DNA from: Lachnospiraceae bacterium UBA1721 | GTDB lineage: Bacteria; Bacillota; Clostridia; Lachnospirales; Lachnospiraceae | NCBI GenBank assembly: GCA_002317155.1 | Contig: DCIR01000080.1 | Location: 1-16,120 of the forward strand | Length of the DNA: 16,120 nucleotides | Direction: 5' to 3' | Part shown: one piece after another, positions 7,753-13,286 of the stretch | Layout of the letters: each line of letters opens with the position of its first letter | Numbering within the stretch: position 1 is the stretch's first letter | Notes under the pieces: generated by a model | The model's database searches: none | What the model saw: the letters and a program-made list of their open reading frames with translations, nothing else | What the model was told of the DNA's origin: nothing | Translations under genes and position numbers: made by a program

Positions 7753-8355
7753 ATGGCAAAAGGATATATATACATAATGACGAATCCATGCCTTAAAGGT
7801 ATGGTTAAAATTGGATATGCTCGTAATGTTGAATCTCGTAGAAAACAATTAAGTACTACTGCTTTACCTACAGATTATGAGATATATGCTACATATGAAA
7901 CACAGGGGAACCTTGAGGATAAGAAATTACATAAACTTATTGATAATCTTAATCCGGATTTGCGTGTTTCAAAAAGTAGAGAATTCTTTGTTATGGAACC
8001 AGAGGAAGCATATGAATTGTTGGAATCTATAGCAATTATTAGTGGATCAACTGATAAGTTAAAGCGAGTTAAAATTGATGAGAGTAAAAGAGCAAAAATC
8101 AAGAAACCGCCAATCAATTTCAAAGAGTGTGGAATTCCTATTGGAGCAGGATTAGTATTTATTGAAAATCCAGAAGTGAGAGTAGTTGTATGTGACGATA
8201 GAAAAGTCGAATACAATAATGAGATTACATCTTTAACTGCAGTTGCGAGACAGTTTAAAGGGTATAAGAATATTGCGGGACCGTCATTTTTTACATATAA
8301 CGGAAGATTAGTAACTGAAATTGCCCATGAAACACAATGGAAAGACTTTCAGTAA
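7753..8355 (+). CDS. GIY-YIG/T5orf172-type nuclease-like protein with RAMA/DUF4357-like C-terminal domain, fifth gene of the Wadjet operon
   Basis: The 200-residue product begins MAKGYIYIMTNP, with KIGYARN at 19-25, arginines R29/R30 and REFF with E77. This is the GIY-YIG pattern in its T5orf172/MUG113 form (tyrosines, KIG, Arg and Glu as catalytic candidates). After a basic linker (about 100-120, rich in K/R), residues 123-197 (IPIGAGLVFI...VCDDRKVEYNNEITSLTAVAR...PSFFTYNGR) resemble the RAMA/DUF4357 type domain often fused to nucleases and methylases and suspected to sense modified DNA. A GGAGG site 6 nt before the ATG and a 14-nt gap after jetD indicate the same transcript. It is not a standard Wadjet component; an accessory nuclease or regulator role is inferred. 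N-terminal family fairly sure, C-terminal assignment moderate. Confidence 0.75.
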   Translation: MAKGYIYIMTNPCLKGMVKIGYARNVESRRKQLSTTALPTDYEIYATYETQGNLEDKKLHKLIDNLNPDLRVSKSREFFVMEPEEAYELLESIAIISGSTDKLKRVKIDESKRAKIKKPPINFKECGIPIGAGLVFIENPEVRVVVCDDRKVEYNNEITSLTAVARQFKGYKNIAGPSFFTYNGRLVTEIAHETQWKDFQ

Positions 8356-8361
8356 TACATT

Positions 8362-8421
8362 ATCGTTAAAAGTGAACCCTCTAGGTTCATCGTTATAAGG
8401 TTGTGTTCACTTTTTAACGAT
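8362..8421 (+). terminator. Long hairpin downstream of the Wadjet operon, likely terminator
   Basis: Left arm 8362-8377 (ATCGTTAAAAGTGAAC) pairs with right arm 8405-8421, leaving one extra T, around a 27-nt loop. The T-run is inside the right arm rather than after it, so termination efficiency is uncertain. GAACC (8374-8378)/GGTTC (8384-8388) offers a short competing hairpin using the same left arm. It begins 6 nt after the last stop codon. Confidence 0.5.
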
Positions 8422-8437
8422 TGCAAGCAAAAACAAG

Positions 8438-8474
8438 CGTATACTCTTACCTAATATTCGTATACGGTTCGTAT
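8438..8474. repeat. CGTATAC repeats in helical phase
   Basis: CGTATAC occurs at 8438-8444 and 8459-8465, with a one-mismatch copy CGTATCC at 8470-8476. The spacings are 21 and 11 bp, close to two turns and one turn of DNA, so all copies face the same side of the helix. The core GTATAC is itself palindromic. Such spacing is typical of cooperative protein binding. Confidence 0.45.
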
Positions 8475-8491
8475 CCGTTTGAGTGTAACAC

Positions 8492-8617
8492 TTTGCCTTA
8501 TTTTGCCTCGATTAGCCATAATATGTACATTTGTCTGATGTCCACTTGACAGACAAACATTTCTTTTATCAAAAATAATCCCCGTAAACAGGGCAAATCG
8601 GGGCAAAGGGAGGCAAA
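8492..8617. repeat. Mirrored arrays of TTTGCC/GGCAAA hexamers at exact 10-bp spacing
   Basis: TTTGCC starts at 8492 and 8502, with a one-mismatch TTAGCC at 8512. In inverted orientation GGCAAA starts at 8592, 8602 and 8612. The left block 8492-8513 and the right block 8596-8617 also form a 22-position inverted repeat: 18 Watson-Crick matches, three G-T pairs and one A-G mismatch. The two arms are separated by about 80 bp. CCCCG (8580-8584)/CGGGG (8599-8603) adds a smaller stem. This could be a transposon or integrase site, or an operator with two binding arrays; no enzyme for it is present in the window. Confidence 0.55.
8531..8556. repeat. Bulged palindrome TTGTCTG/CAGACAA
   Basis: TTGTCTG (8531-8537) and CAGACAA (8550-8556) are perfect 7-bp inverted arms separated by 12 nt, and an inner TGTC/GACA pair (8539-8542/8548-8551) is an alternative fold. 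The right side is part of TTGACAGACAA (8546-8556), an 11-mer repeated exactly at 8912-8922. It lies in the centre of the mirrored hexamer arrays. Confidence 0.45.
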
Positions 8618-8833
8618 TTAGAGCATGATAAAAGTCTTTTTGTCTGCCACGGCATAGTTCGAACAGTACTCTGAAAGTCGCATAAATACTGGATTTTTTG
8701 GCGCTTGACCTTTAATTTACACCGAGTTTACGCCTTTAAAATTGGGTATGCGGAAAAAGTGGCATACCAACAACAAATTGTAACCGGAGGGCTGTCTTTG
8801 CAGGGTGTAAGTGAATGTGGAATTGATAAGAAG

Positions 8834-8920
8834 GTCTGTTGAAAACACACTAAAAATTAAATCTTAGAGGTTGCTGATAAAATGGATTGGAAGTCTGTTT
8901 TTTAGTTTGTGTTGACAGAC
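8834..8920. repeat. Long imperfect inverted repeat upstream of the PucR gene
   Basis: Arms 8834-8856 and 8899-8920 can pair over 19 bp in three blocks: GTCTGT/ACAGAC, AACACA/TGTGTT and CTAAAAA/TTTTTAG. Small bulges separate the blocks and the loop is 42 nt. The outer right arm contains the -35 box of the predicted promoter at 8912. It may be a cruciform/operator, an RNA hairpin of a leader started further upstream, or the remnant of a small element. Confidence 0.45.
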
Positions 8921-8940
8921 AATTATTCGAATGATAGACT
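8912..8940 (+). promoter_or_regulatory. Candidate sigma-A promoter
   Basis: A perfect -35 TTGACA (8912-8917) is followed after 17 bp by TAGACT (8935-8940), a 4/6 match to the -10 consensus. Transcription would start near 8947, only about 20 nt before a strong terminator, so the product would be either a very short RNA or, after readthrough, the PucR-gene mRNA. Confidence 0.5.
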
Positions 8941-8967
8941 AACGAAAAATAAATACTGGTAACTATG

Positions 8968-9009
8968 AATAAGCAAGGGTGTTTGTAACTCCCTTGCTTA
9001 TTGTTTTTT
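8968..9009 (+). terminator. Strong intrinsic terminator 40 nt upstream of the PucR start
   Basis: A perfect 12-bp stem, AATAAGCAAGGG (8968-8979) with its complement at 8991-9002, has an 11-nt loop and is followed by GTTTTTT. The T-run exists only on the + strand. It stands between the only good promoter seen (8912-8940) and the PucR gene, so it may act as an attenuator. Otherwise it is the final stop for transcription from the Wadjet side. Confidence 0.8.
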
Positions 9010-9016
9010 AGCAGAA

Positions 9017-9026
9017 GGAAATTTCC
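9017..9026. promoter_or_regulatory. 10-bp palindrome GGAAATTTCC in the PucR leader
   Basis: A perfect 10-bp palindrome between the terminator and the AGGAG ribosome binding site (9038-9042). It could be a binding site for the regulator itself, but this is a guess from position only. Confidence 0.25.
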
Positions 9027-9048
9027 ATAAGCGGAATAGGAGCATATT

Positions 9049-10215
9049 ATGGCTATAGAATTAAACAGATTGGTTCAAAAAGTTGAACATAAAGATATTT
9101 CGCTGGTTGCTGGTAAAGAGGGGATTAGCAATAGAGTTAATTGGGTTCATATGGTTGAGTCTATAGAAGCTACAGAATTCCTGGTTGGTGGGGAAGTAGC
9201 GATTGTTACCGGAATTGGATTAAGAGGAAAAGAAGGGCTTACCGAGCTGGTTAATCAATTATATGAAAAAAGGATAGCAGGAATTATTGTTAACATAGGA
9301 CCATATTTGGATAAAATTCCGGATGCAACGATTAAGTTTTGCGATAAGGTGAATTTACCTTTGTATGTTGTTCCTTGGAAAATACATCTTGCTGAGATTA
9401 TAAGAATTTTCTGTTATGCAATTACTAAAGATGACCAGCGAAATAGAGAAGTAACTGCAGCGTTTAAAAATGCTATTCTGTTTCCAAAGCAAGAAGAGTT
9501 GTATGTGGTTCCGCTTTCACAGAAACAATTTAATGTTAATTGGCATTATAGTGTGGGGGTAATGCGATTTGATTTTTCTTCCGGTAACAGAGTAAGCAGA
9601 CTTGAAGAATTGGCTGAAAGTATAGATAACAGAATGAGACATCGCTATAGTAAGTTTTCTGTATTTTCTAATGATGATGAAATAATTCTGATAATGGCTG
9701 ATATGACAATTGAAGAGCAACACGAATTTATCGATATAGTCAGAGAAGGACTGAATATGCTACTGATCCCTGAAGAAAAGATAAGTATTGGAGTTGGTCG
9801 TTTGACTAAAAGCGTGAGGTGTTTATATAAAAGCTATAATCAAGCACGAGCTATTCAAAAGTTACGTATGAGCGGAAAAATCAATTCTGAAAATGTATTT
9901 TATTCTGATCTTGGAATATATAGATTGCTGATGGGAATTGATGATTTAGAGATAATGAGAGAATACTATCGTTGTACAATCGGACCATTGGTTGATTATG
10001 ATAAGAATAACAATACAGATTATTGCTTTGTGCTGGATAAGTATCTGAAAAACGATGGAAGTGTTAAGGATACCGCAGAGGAATTGTTTGTTCATCGTAA
10101 TACTATAAATTACAAGCTGGGTAAAATAAGTCAAATCCTTAATATGGATATTTCATCTATGAATACAAGGGTTGAATTGATTATTGCTTTGACATTAAAG
10201 GATATATTGGTATAG
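9049..10215 (+). CDS. PucR-family transcriptional regulator
   Basis: The 388-residue protein has the three-part PucR layout. An N-terminal PucR sensor domain covers about 1-125 (LVAGKEGISNRVNWVHMVE...ATEFLVGGEVAIVTG). A GGDEF-like central domain lies at about 150-285 (ISIGVGRLTKSVRCLYKSYNQA). A C-terminal PucR HTH covers about 336-385 (DGSVKDTAEELFVHRNTINYKLGKISQIL). Members of this family respond to small metabolites, including purines, GABA and proline, and usually regulate neighbouring catabolic genes. AGGAG sits 6 nt before the ATG. It is transcribed alone, with its own strong terminator, directly upstream of the aminotransferase-dehydrogenase operon, which is its likely target. The ligand (taurine or another amine) is inferred from that context. 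Confidence 0.9.
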   Translation: MAIELNRLVQKVEHKDISLVAGKEGISNRVNWVHMVESIEATEFLVGGEVAIVTGIGLRGKEGLTELVNQLYEKRIAGIIVNIGPYLDKIPDATIKFCDKVNLPLYVVPWKIHLAEIIRIFCYAITKDDQRNREVTAAFKNAILFPKQEELYVVPLSQKQFNVNWHYSVGVMRFDFSSGNRVSRLEELAESIDNRMRHRYSKFSVFSNDDEIILIMADMTIEEQHEFIDIVREGLNMLLIPEEKISIGVGRLTKSVRCLYKSYNQARAIQKLRMSGKINSENVFYSDLGIYRLLMGIDDLEIMREYYRCTIGPLVDYDKNNNTDYCFVLDKYLKNDGSVKDTAEELFVHRNTINYKLGKISQILNMDISSMNTRVELIIALTLKDILV

Positions 10216-10263
10216 CGGTTACTTTATCCAACAGATGAAAAAAAGAATTATATTTGTCTTCAC

Positions 10264-10306
10264 AAGAGCAGGTGCAGATTATTAAATCTGTATCTGCTCT
10301 TTTTTG
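10264..10306 (+). terminator. Intrinsic terminator of the PucR gene
   Basis: A continuous 17-bp stem (10264-10280 with 10285-10301, two G-U pairs) has a 4-nt loop (ATTA) and is followed by a T-run. It ends the regulator transcript about 50 nt after its stop codon. Confidence 0.88.
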
Positions 10307-10330
10307 TGCATTGGCACAAGTAAGTTTGTT

Positions 10331-10374
10331 TTGCAATTTATTGTTGTGACTTATCGTGAGAATTATATTGTCAC
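10331..10374 (+). promoter_or_regulatory. Possible promoter/operator region of the aminotransferase operon
   Basis: TATATT (10364-10369) could be a -10 box, with a poor -35 (TTGTTG, 10341-10346) 17 bp upstream. GTGAC (10346-10350) and GTCAC (10370-10374) are inverted half sites flanking the -10 region, as expected for a regulated promoter. The weak -35 would fit activation by the PucR protein. Position and pattern only; low certainty. Confidence 0.3.
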
Positions 10375-10455
10375 TATCAAGCGAATATGTTGTTTGAGGC
10401 GTAGGTTTCATAAAGAGCTTTCGCGGTTGGAATGATAATGTAGGAGGAATTTGTT

Positions 10456-11784
10456 ATGGGAATGAGCGGAGAAGAAATTAGAGAAACACAAAAGAAATAT
10501 GTGTTGCAGTCATGGAGTAAGCAGGGAAGCATTAATCCTATTCCTGTTCAAAAGGCTGAGGGTATTTATTACTATGATTTTGATGGAAACAGATATTCTG
10601 ATATGGCTTCGCAGCTGGTAAATCTTAACCTTGGTTATGGAAATACTGATATTGCAGAAGCAATTAAGGAACAGGTTGATAAGTATTGTTATATCGGACC
10701 TTCACTTGGTTCTGAACCCAGAGCGGAACTCGCAAAGATGATTATTGATTTGCTTCCTGATTCATTTGGTAAAGTGTTTTTCACAAATGCCGGTGCAGAT
10801 GCCAATGAGAATGCAATAAAGATTGCACGTATGTTTACCGGACGTAAGAAGATTTTTTCAAGATATAGAAGCTATCATGGTTCTTCATTCGGTGCAGGAA
10901 ATTTGACTGGTGAGCCTAGAAGATATCCTTTGGAGCCCGGTATCCCCGGATTTGTTAAGTTTTTTGATCCGTATATCTATAGAGAGCCTATTGAATTTGA
11001 GTCAGAAGAAAAGGCTACAGAGTACTATCTCTACAAACTTAGAGAGCAGATTATTTATGAAGGTCCTGATCAGGTAGCTGCTATTGTGATGGAGACTATT
11101 ACAGGTTCAAACGGAATTATTATTCCACCTAAGGGATATCTGCCCGGAGTAAGAAAAATCTGTGATGAATTCGGTATTGTAATGATTTGTGATGAGGTAA
11201 TGGCTGGTTGGTGCAGAACAGGTAAAATGTTTGCATTTGAGAACTTCGATGTAGTACCCGATATTGTAACCTTTGCTAAGGGTGTTACTTGCGGATATAT
11301 CCAGCTTGGTGGAGCAGCTGTTTCTAAAAAGATTGCTGAGTATTTTGATGACCACCTTCTTTCTTGCGGATTGACCTATTCCGGACATCCTCTTGCATGT
11401 GCAGCAGGTGTGGCTTGTGTTAATTACTACAAGAAGGCTAATATCCTCGATAATGTCAACAAGGTAGGTGAGGTACTTGCAGTAGCTCTTGAGACATTAA
11501 AGGAGAAGCATGCATGTGTTGGTGATGTTAGACATATCGGATTGTTCTCATGTGTAGAACTTGTAAAGGATAAGTCTACTAAGGAACCTTTGGTAAGCTA
11601 CGGTAAAGATCCTGATGGTAAGATGAGTAAAATCATAGGAATGCTTAAAGAGAGAAAGTTTATGACTTATTCTCATGAGAATATGATTTTTGTATGTCCT
11701 CCTCTCATTATTACAAAAGAGCAGGTGCTTGAAGAATTGGCAAAGCTTGATGAGGTCCTTGGAATAGTAGATTCAGAACTATAA
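10456..11784 (+). CDS. Class III PLP aminotransferase, probably taurine (taurine:2-oxoglutarate or pyruvate) transaminase
   Basis: The 442-residue product is a full-length fold-type I class III aminotransferase. Visible motifs are WSKQGSINPIPV near residue 15, FTNAGADANENAIK (PLP phosphate region), RYRSYHGSS, ICDEVMAGW with D246 contacting the PLP ring nitrogen, and FAKGVT with the Schiff-base lysine K275. Also present is LTYSGHPLACAAG. The 'WSKQG..NPIPV' opening and 'SQLVNLNLGYGN' are what I associate with the Toa/Tpa taurine-transaminase branch, which converts taurine to sulfoacetaldehyde. AGGAGG lies 8 nt upstream of the ATG. The next gene is an aldehyde-reducing dehydrogenase, and a TauT-type importer follows. 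A GABA, beta-alanine or other omega-amine substrate is the alternative. Family certain, substrate moderate. Confidence 0.85.
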   Translation: MGMSGEEIRETQKKYVLQSWSKQGSINPIPVQKAEGIYYYDFDGNRYSDMASQLVNLNLGYGNTDIAEAIKEQVDKYCYIGPSLGSEPRAELAKMIIDLLPDSFGKVFFTNAGADANENAIKIARMFTGRKKIFSRYRSYHGSSFGAGNLTGEPRRYPLEPGIPGFVKFFDPYIYREPIEFESEEKATEYYLYKLREQIIYEGPDQVAAIVMETITGSNGIIIPPKGYLPGVRKICDEFGIVMICDEVMAGWCRTGKMFAFENFDVVPDIVTFAKGVTCGYIQLGGAAVSKKIAEYFDDHLLSCGLTYSGHPLACAAGVACVNYYKKANILDNVNKVGEVLAVALETLKEKHACVGDVRHIGLFSCVELVKDKSTKEPLVSYGKDPDGKMSKIIGMLKERKFMTYSHENMIFVCPPLIITKEQVLEELAKLDEVLGIVDSEL

Positions 11785-11826
11785 TTAACCGGGATAGACG
11801 GAATGAACTGAATTATGGATAAACAA

Positions 11827-11852
11827 TCACAGCGGCAGAGATGTCGCTGTGA
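11827..11852 (+). other. Intercistronic hairpin
   Basis: TCACAGCG (11827-11834) and CGCTGTGA (11845-11852) form a perfect 8-bp stem with a 10-nt loop in the 88-nt gap between the aminotransferase and dehydrogenase genes. No T-run follows, so it more likely tunes mRNA stability or relative expression than ends transcription. Confidence 0.5.
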
Positions 11853-11872
11853 ATTTATAAGGGGGTAATGTA

Positions 11873-13027
11873 ATGGCTAAGTTTTCAATTCCTTCAAAAG
11901 TATTTGTAGGGCGTGAGTCGCTGACAGAAGCATCTAAATTGTTTTCTACATTTGGAAGACGTGCATTAATAGTAACCGGACCACATGTTGCGAAATCTCC
12001 TATGGTGGAGGAACTTATTCAGGTCCTTGAAAAGGAAACTATAGCATACAATGTTTTTTCTGAAATAACAGGAGAGCCAACTGACACAATGATAATGGCC
12101 GGAAGAGATTGTTATATCAGATCACATTGTGATTTTATCATCGGTATTGGTGGTGGAAGTCCACTTGATTCAGCGAAGGCAATAGCAGTTATGCTTAAGT
12201 GTGGTGGTAAGATTAGCGATTATATGGGCGTTGAAATAGAAGCAGACCTTCCACCTATAGTAGCAATTCCTACAACAGCCGGTACAGGATCAGAAGCTAC
12301 AAAGTTCACAGTTATCACTGATTCTGAGAAGGATATTAAGATGCTTCTTAAAGGAGATTGTCTGATTCCTGATGTTGCAATACTCAATTATGAGTACACG
12401 ATGGATATGCCTAAATCTGTAACATCAGCAACAGGTTTGGATGCACTTACGCATGCTATCGAGGCCTATACATCTAAAAAAGCATTTTGTCTGACAGATA
12501 CCTATGCGATATCAGCAATTAAGAGAATTATTAATTATCTTCCTGCGGCATATAGTAACGGTCAAGATTGTGAAGCGAGGGAGCAAATGATGCTGGCGGC
12601 TTATGAAGCCGGTGTTTGTATAAACAACTCCAGTGTAACAGTAGTACATGGAATGAGTAGACCTATAGGAGCTCTATTTCATGTTCCGCACGGCATAAGT
12701 AACGCAATGCTGCTTGGGGATTGCTTGGAATATGCGATAGACGGTGCGTATGATCGATTTGCAGCACTTGGAAGAGAGATAGGAGTTGCTACAAATAATA
12801 ATTCTGATGAAGTTGCATCAAAAAGATTTCTTGATAAAGTAGCCGCTGTAATAAAAGCCTGTGAGGTGCCAACATTAAGACAGTATGGAATTGATGAAGC
12901 GGAATTTGTTCAAGTTATTGAAAAAATGGCGCACGATGCCATCGCATCAGGAAGTCCGGGAAATACCAGAAAGATAGTTACAGAAGAGGATTGCATAAAG
13001 CTGTATAAGAAAGTTATTTCAAAATAG
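11873..13027 (+). CDS. Iron-type alcohol dehydrogenase, probable sulfoacetaldehyde reductase (TauF/SarD-like)
   Basis: The 384-residue product has the group III (iron-type) alcohol dehydrogenase layout. The NAD(P)-binding motif GGGSPLDSAK starts at residue 93, followed by PTTAGTGSEAT. The metal ligands fit D190 and H194 (GLDALTHAIEAY), H259 (VVHGMSRP) and H273 (FHVPHGI), with spacing like that of FucO. Paired with the upstream transaminase it would reduce the resulting aldehyde to an alcohol. With taurine this is sulfoacetaldehyde to isethionate, a role shown for iron-type dehydrogenases called SarD and TauF in Bilophila and Bifidobacterium. A 4-hydroxybutyrate dehydrogenase in GABA breakdown is the main alternative. 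AAGGGGG lies 7 nt before the ATG. Family sure, substrate inferred from context. Confidence 0.85.
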   Translation: MAKFSIPSKVFVGRESLTEASKLFSTFGRRALIVTGPHVAKSPMVEELIQVLEKETIAYNVFSEITGEPTDTMIMAGRDCYIRSHCDFIIGIGGGSPLDSAKAIAVMLKCGGKISDYMGVEIEADLPPIVAIPTTAGTGSEATKFTVITDSEKDIKMLLKGDCLIPDVAILNYEYTMDMPKSVTSATGLDALTHAIEAYTSKKAFCLTDTYAISAIKRIINYLPAAYSNGQDCEAREQMMLAAYEAGVCINNSSVTVVHGMSRPIGALFHVPHGISNAMLLGDCLEYAIDGAYDRFAALGREIGVATNNNSDEVASKRFLDKVAAVIKACEVPTLRQYGIDEAEFVQVIEKMAHDAIASGSPGNTRKIVTEEDCIKLYKKVISK

Positions 13028-13032
13028 AGATG

Positions 13033-13075
13033 AATGTATAGAGTAATCGATGCATATATCGGTACTTAATACATT
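13033..13075 (+). other. Strong stem-loop directly after the dehydrogenase stop
   Basis: AATGTAT/ATACATT (13033-13039/13069-13075), AGTA/TACT (13042-13045/13063-13066) and CGAT/ATCG (13048-13051/13058-13061) nest into one hairpin. It has a 6-nt loop, two G-U pairs, one mismatch and one bulge. No T-run follows. It is the first of three hairpins before the transporter operon. Confidence 0.5.
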
Positions 13076-13087
13076 ATTGTTCATTAG

Positions 13088-13129
13088 CACAAAACGATTT
13101 GTGTTCCGATATGTTGAAGCATAAATCGT
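13088..13129 (+). other. Second stem-loop with an alternative fold
   Basis: ACGATTTGTG (13094-13103) pairs with CATAAATCGT (13120-13129) over 10 bp with one G-U pair and a 16-nt loop. CACAAA (13088-13093) can instead pair with TTTGTG (13098-13103). The two folds exclude each other, as seen in switching leaders, but this could be coincidence in AT-rich DNA. Confidence 0.4.
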
Positions 13130-13154
13130 GAATAAGTATACTCACATCAACAAG

Positions 13155-13204
13155 TACAGCAAAGGCGCTGGTTCGAAAGAAAACCGTCTTTGCTGTATTT
13201 TTTT
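13155..13204 (+). terminator. Intrinsic terminator between enzyme and transporter operons
   Basis: Arms 13155-13167 (TACAGCAAAGGCG) and 13185-13197 form a 13-bp stem with one G-U pair and a 17-nt loop, followed by seven T. It closes the aminotransferase-dehydrogenase transcript, or attenuates readthrough into the ABC transporter genes. Confidence 0.82.
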
Positions 13205-13256
13205 ATCTGTGTCGAATATGGTAAATGTCGCAGAAAAGCAATTAAGGGAATAAAGA

Positions 13257-13273
13257 GAACGAGTCAGTCGTTC
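13257..13273 (+). promoter_or_regulatory. Small hairpin abutting the ribosome binding site of the ABC ATPase gene
   Basis: GAACGA (13257-13262) and TCGTTC (13268-13273) form a 6-bp stem with a 5-nt loop ending one base before GGGAGG (13275-13280). Its position could influence ribosome access. I see no convincing promoter between the preceding terminator and this point. Confidence 0.35.
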
Positions 13274-13286
13274 CGGGAGGTTAAAC

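Larger units (their letters stand above)
8356..9048. other. Structured non-coding region between defence island and metabolic cluster
   Basis: About 690 nt without a credible coding frame on either strand; only tiny ATG frames without ribosome binding sites occur. It holds, in order: a long hairpin after the Wadjet operon, phased CGTATAC repeats, mirrored arrays of TTTGCC/GGCAAA hexamers, a bulged palindrome (8531-8556), an 8-bp palindrome GTTCGAAC (8657-8664), the pair TTTACACC/TTTACGCC at 8716 and 8727 (11 bp apart), a 7-bp hairpin (8745-8768), a long inverted repeat (8834-8920), a candidate promoter, and a strong terminator. The density of short phased repeats suggests a recombination site or a multi-site operator, but no integrase gene is in the window. 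Confidence 0.6.

Noticed and set aside
8455..8523. Short - strand frame beginning MANRGKIRQ in the repeat region
   Set aside because: Only 22 codons, no ribosome binding site, and it is created by the hexamer repeats; not credible as a gene.
8657..8664. GTTCGAAC resembling a tRNA T-loop, suggesting a tRNA fragment or attachment site
   Set aside because: No matching acceptor, D or anticodon arms are present nearby; it is only an 8-bp palindrome.
8699..8734. GGCG/CGCC hairpin in the intergenic region
   Set aside because: Only 4 bp of stem around a 27-nt loop; expected by chance.
8640..8960. Known riboswitch (TPP, guanidine-I, T-box) upstream of the PucR gene or transporter
   Set aside because: None of the conserved cores that I know from these classes could be found; the region shows repeats and hairpins but no recognisable aptamer.
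11107..11388. 93-codon - strand frame inside the aminotransferase gene
   Set aside because: It overlaps the PLP-lysine region of a clearly real gene and has no family features.
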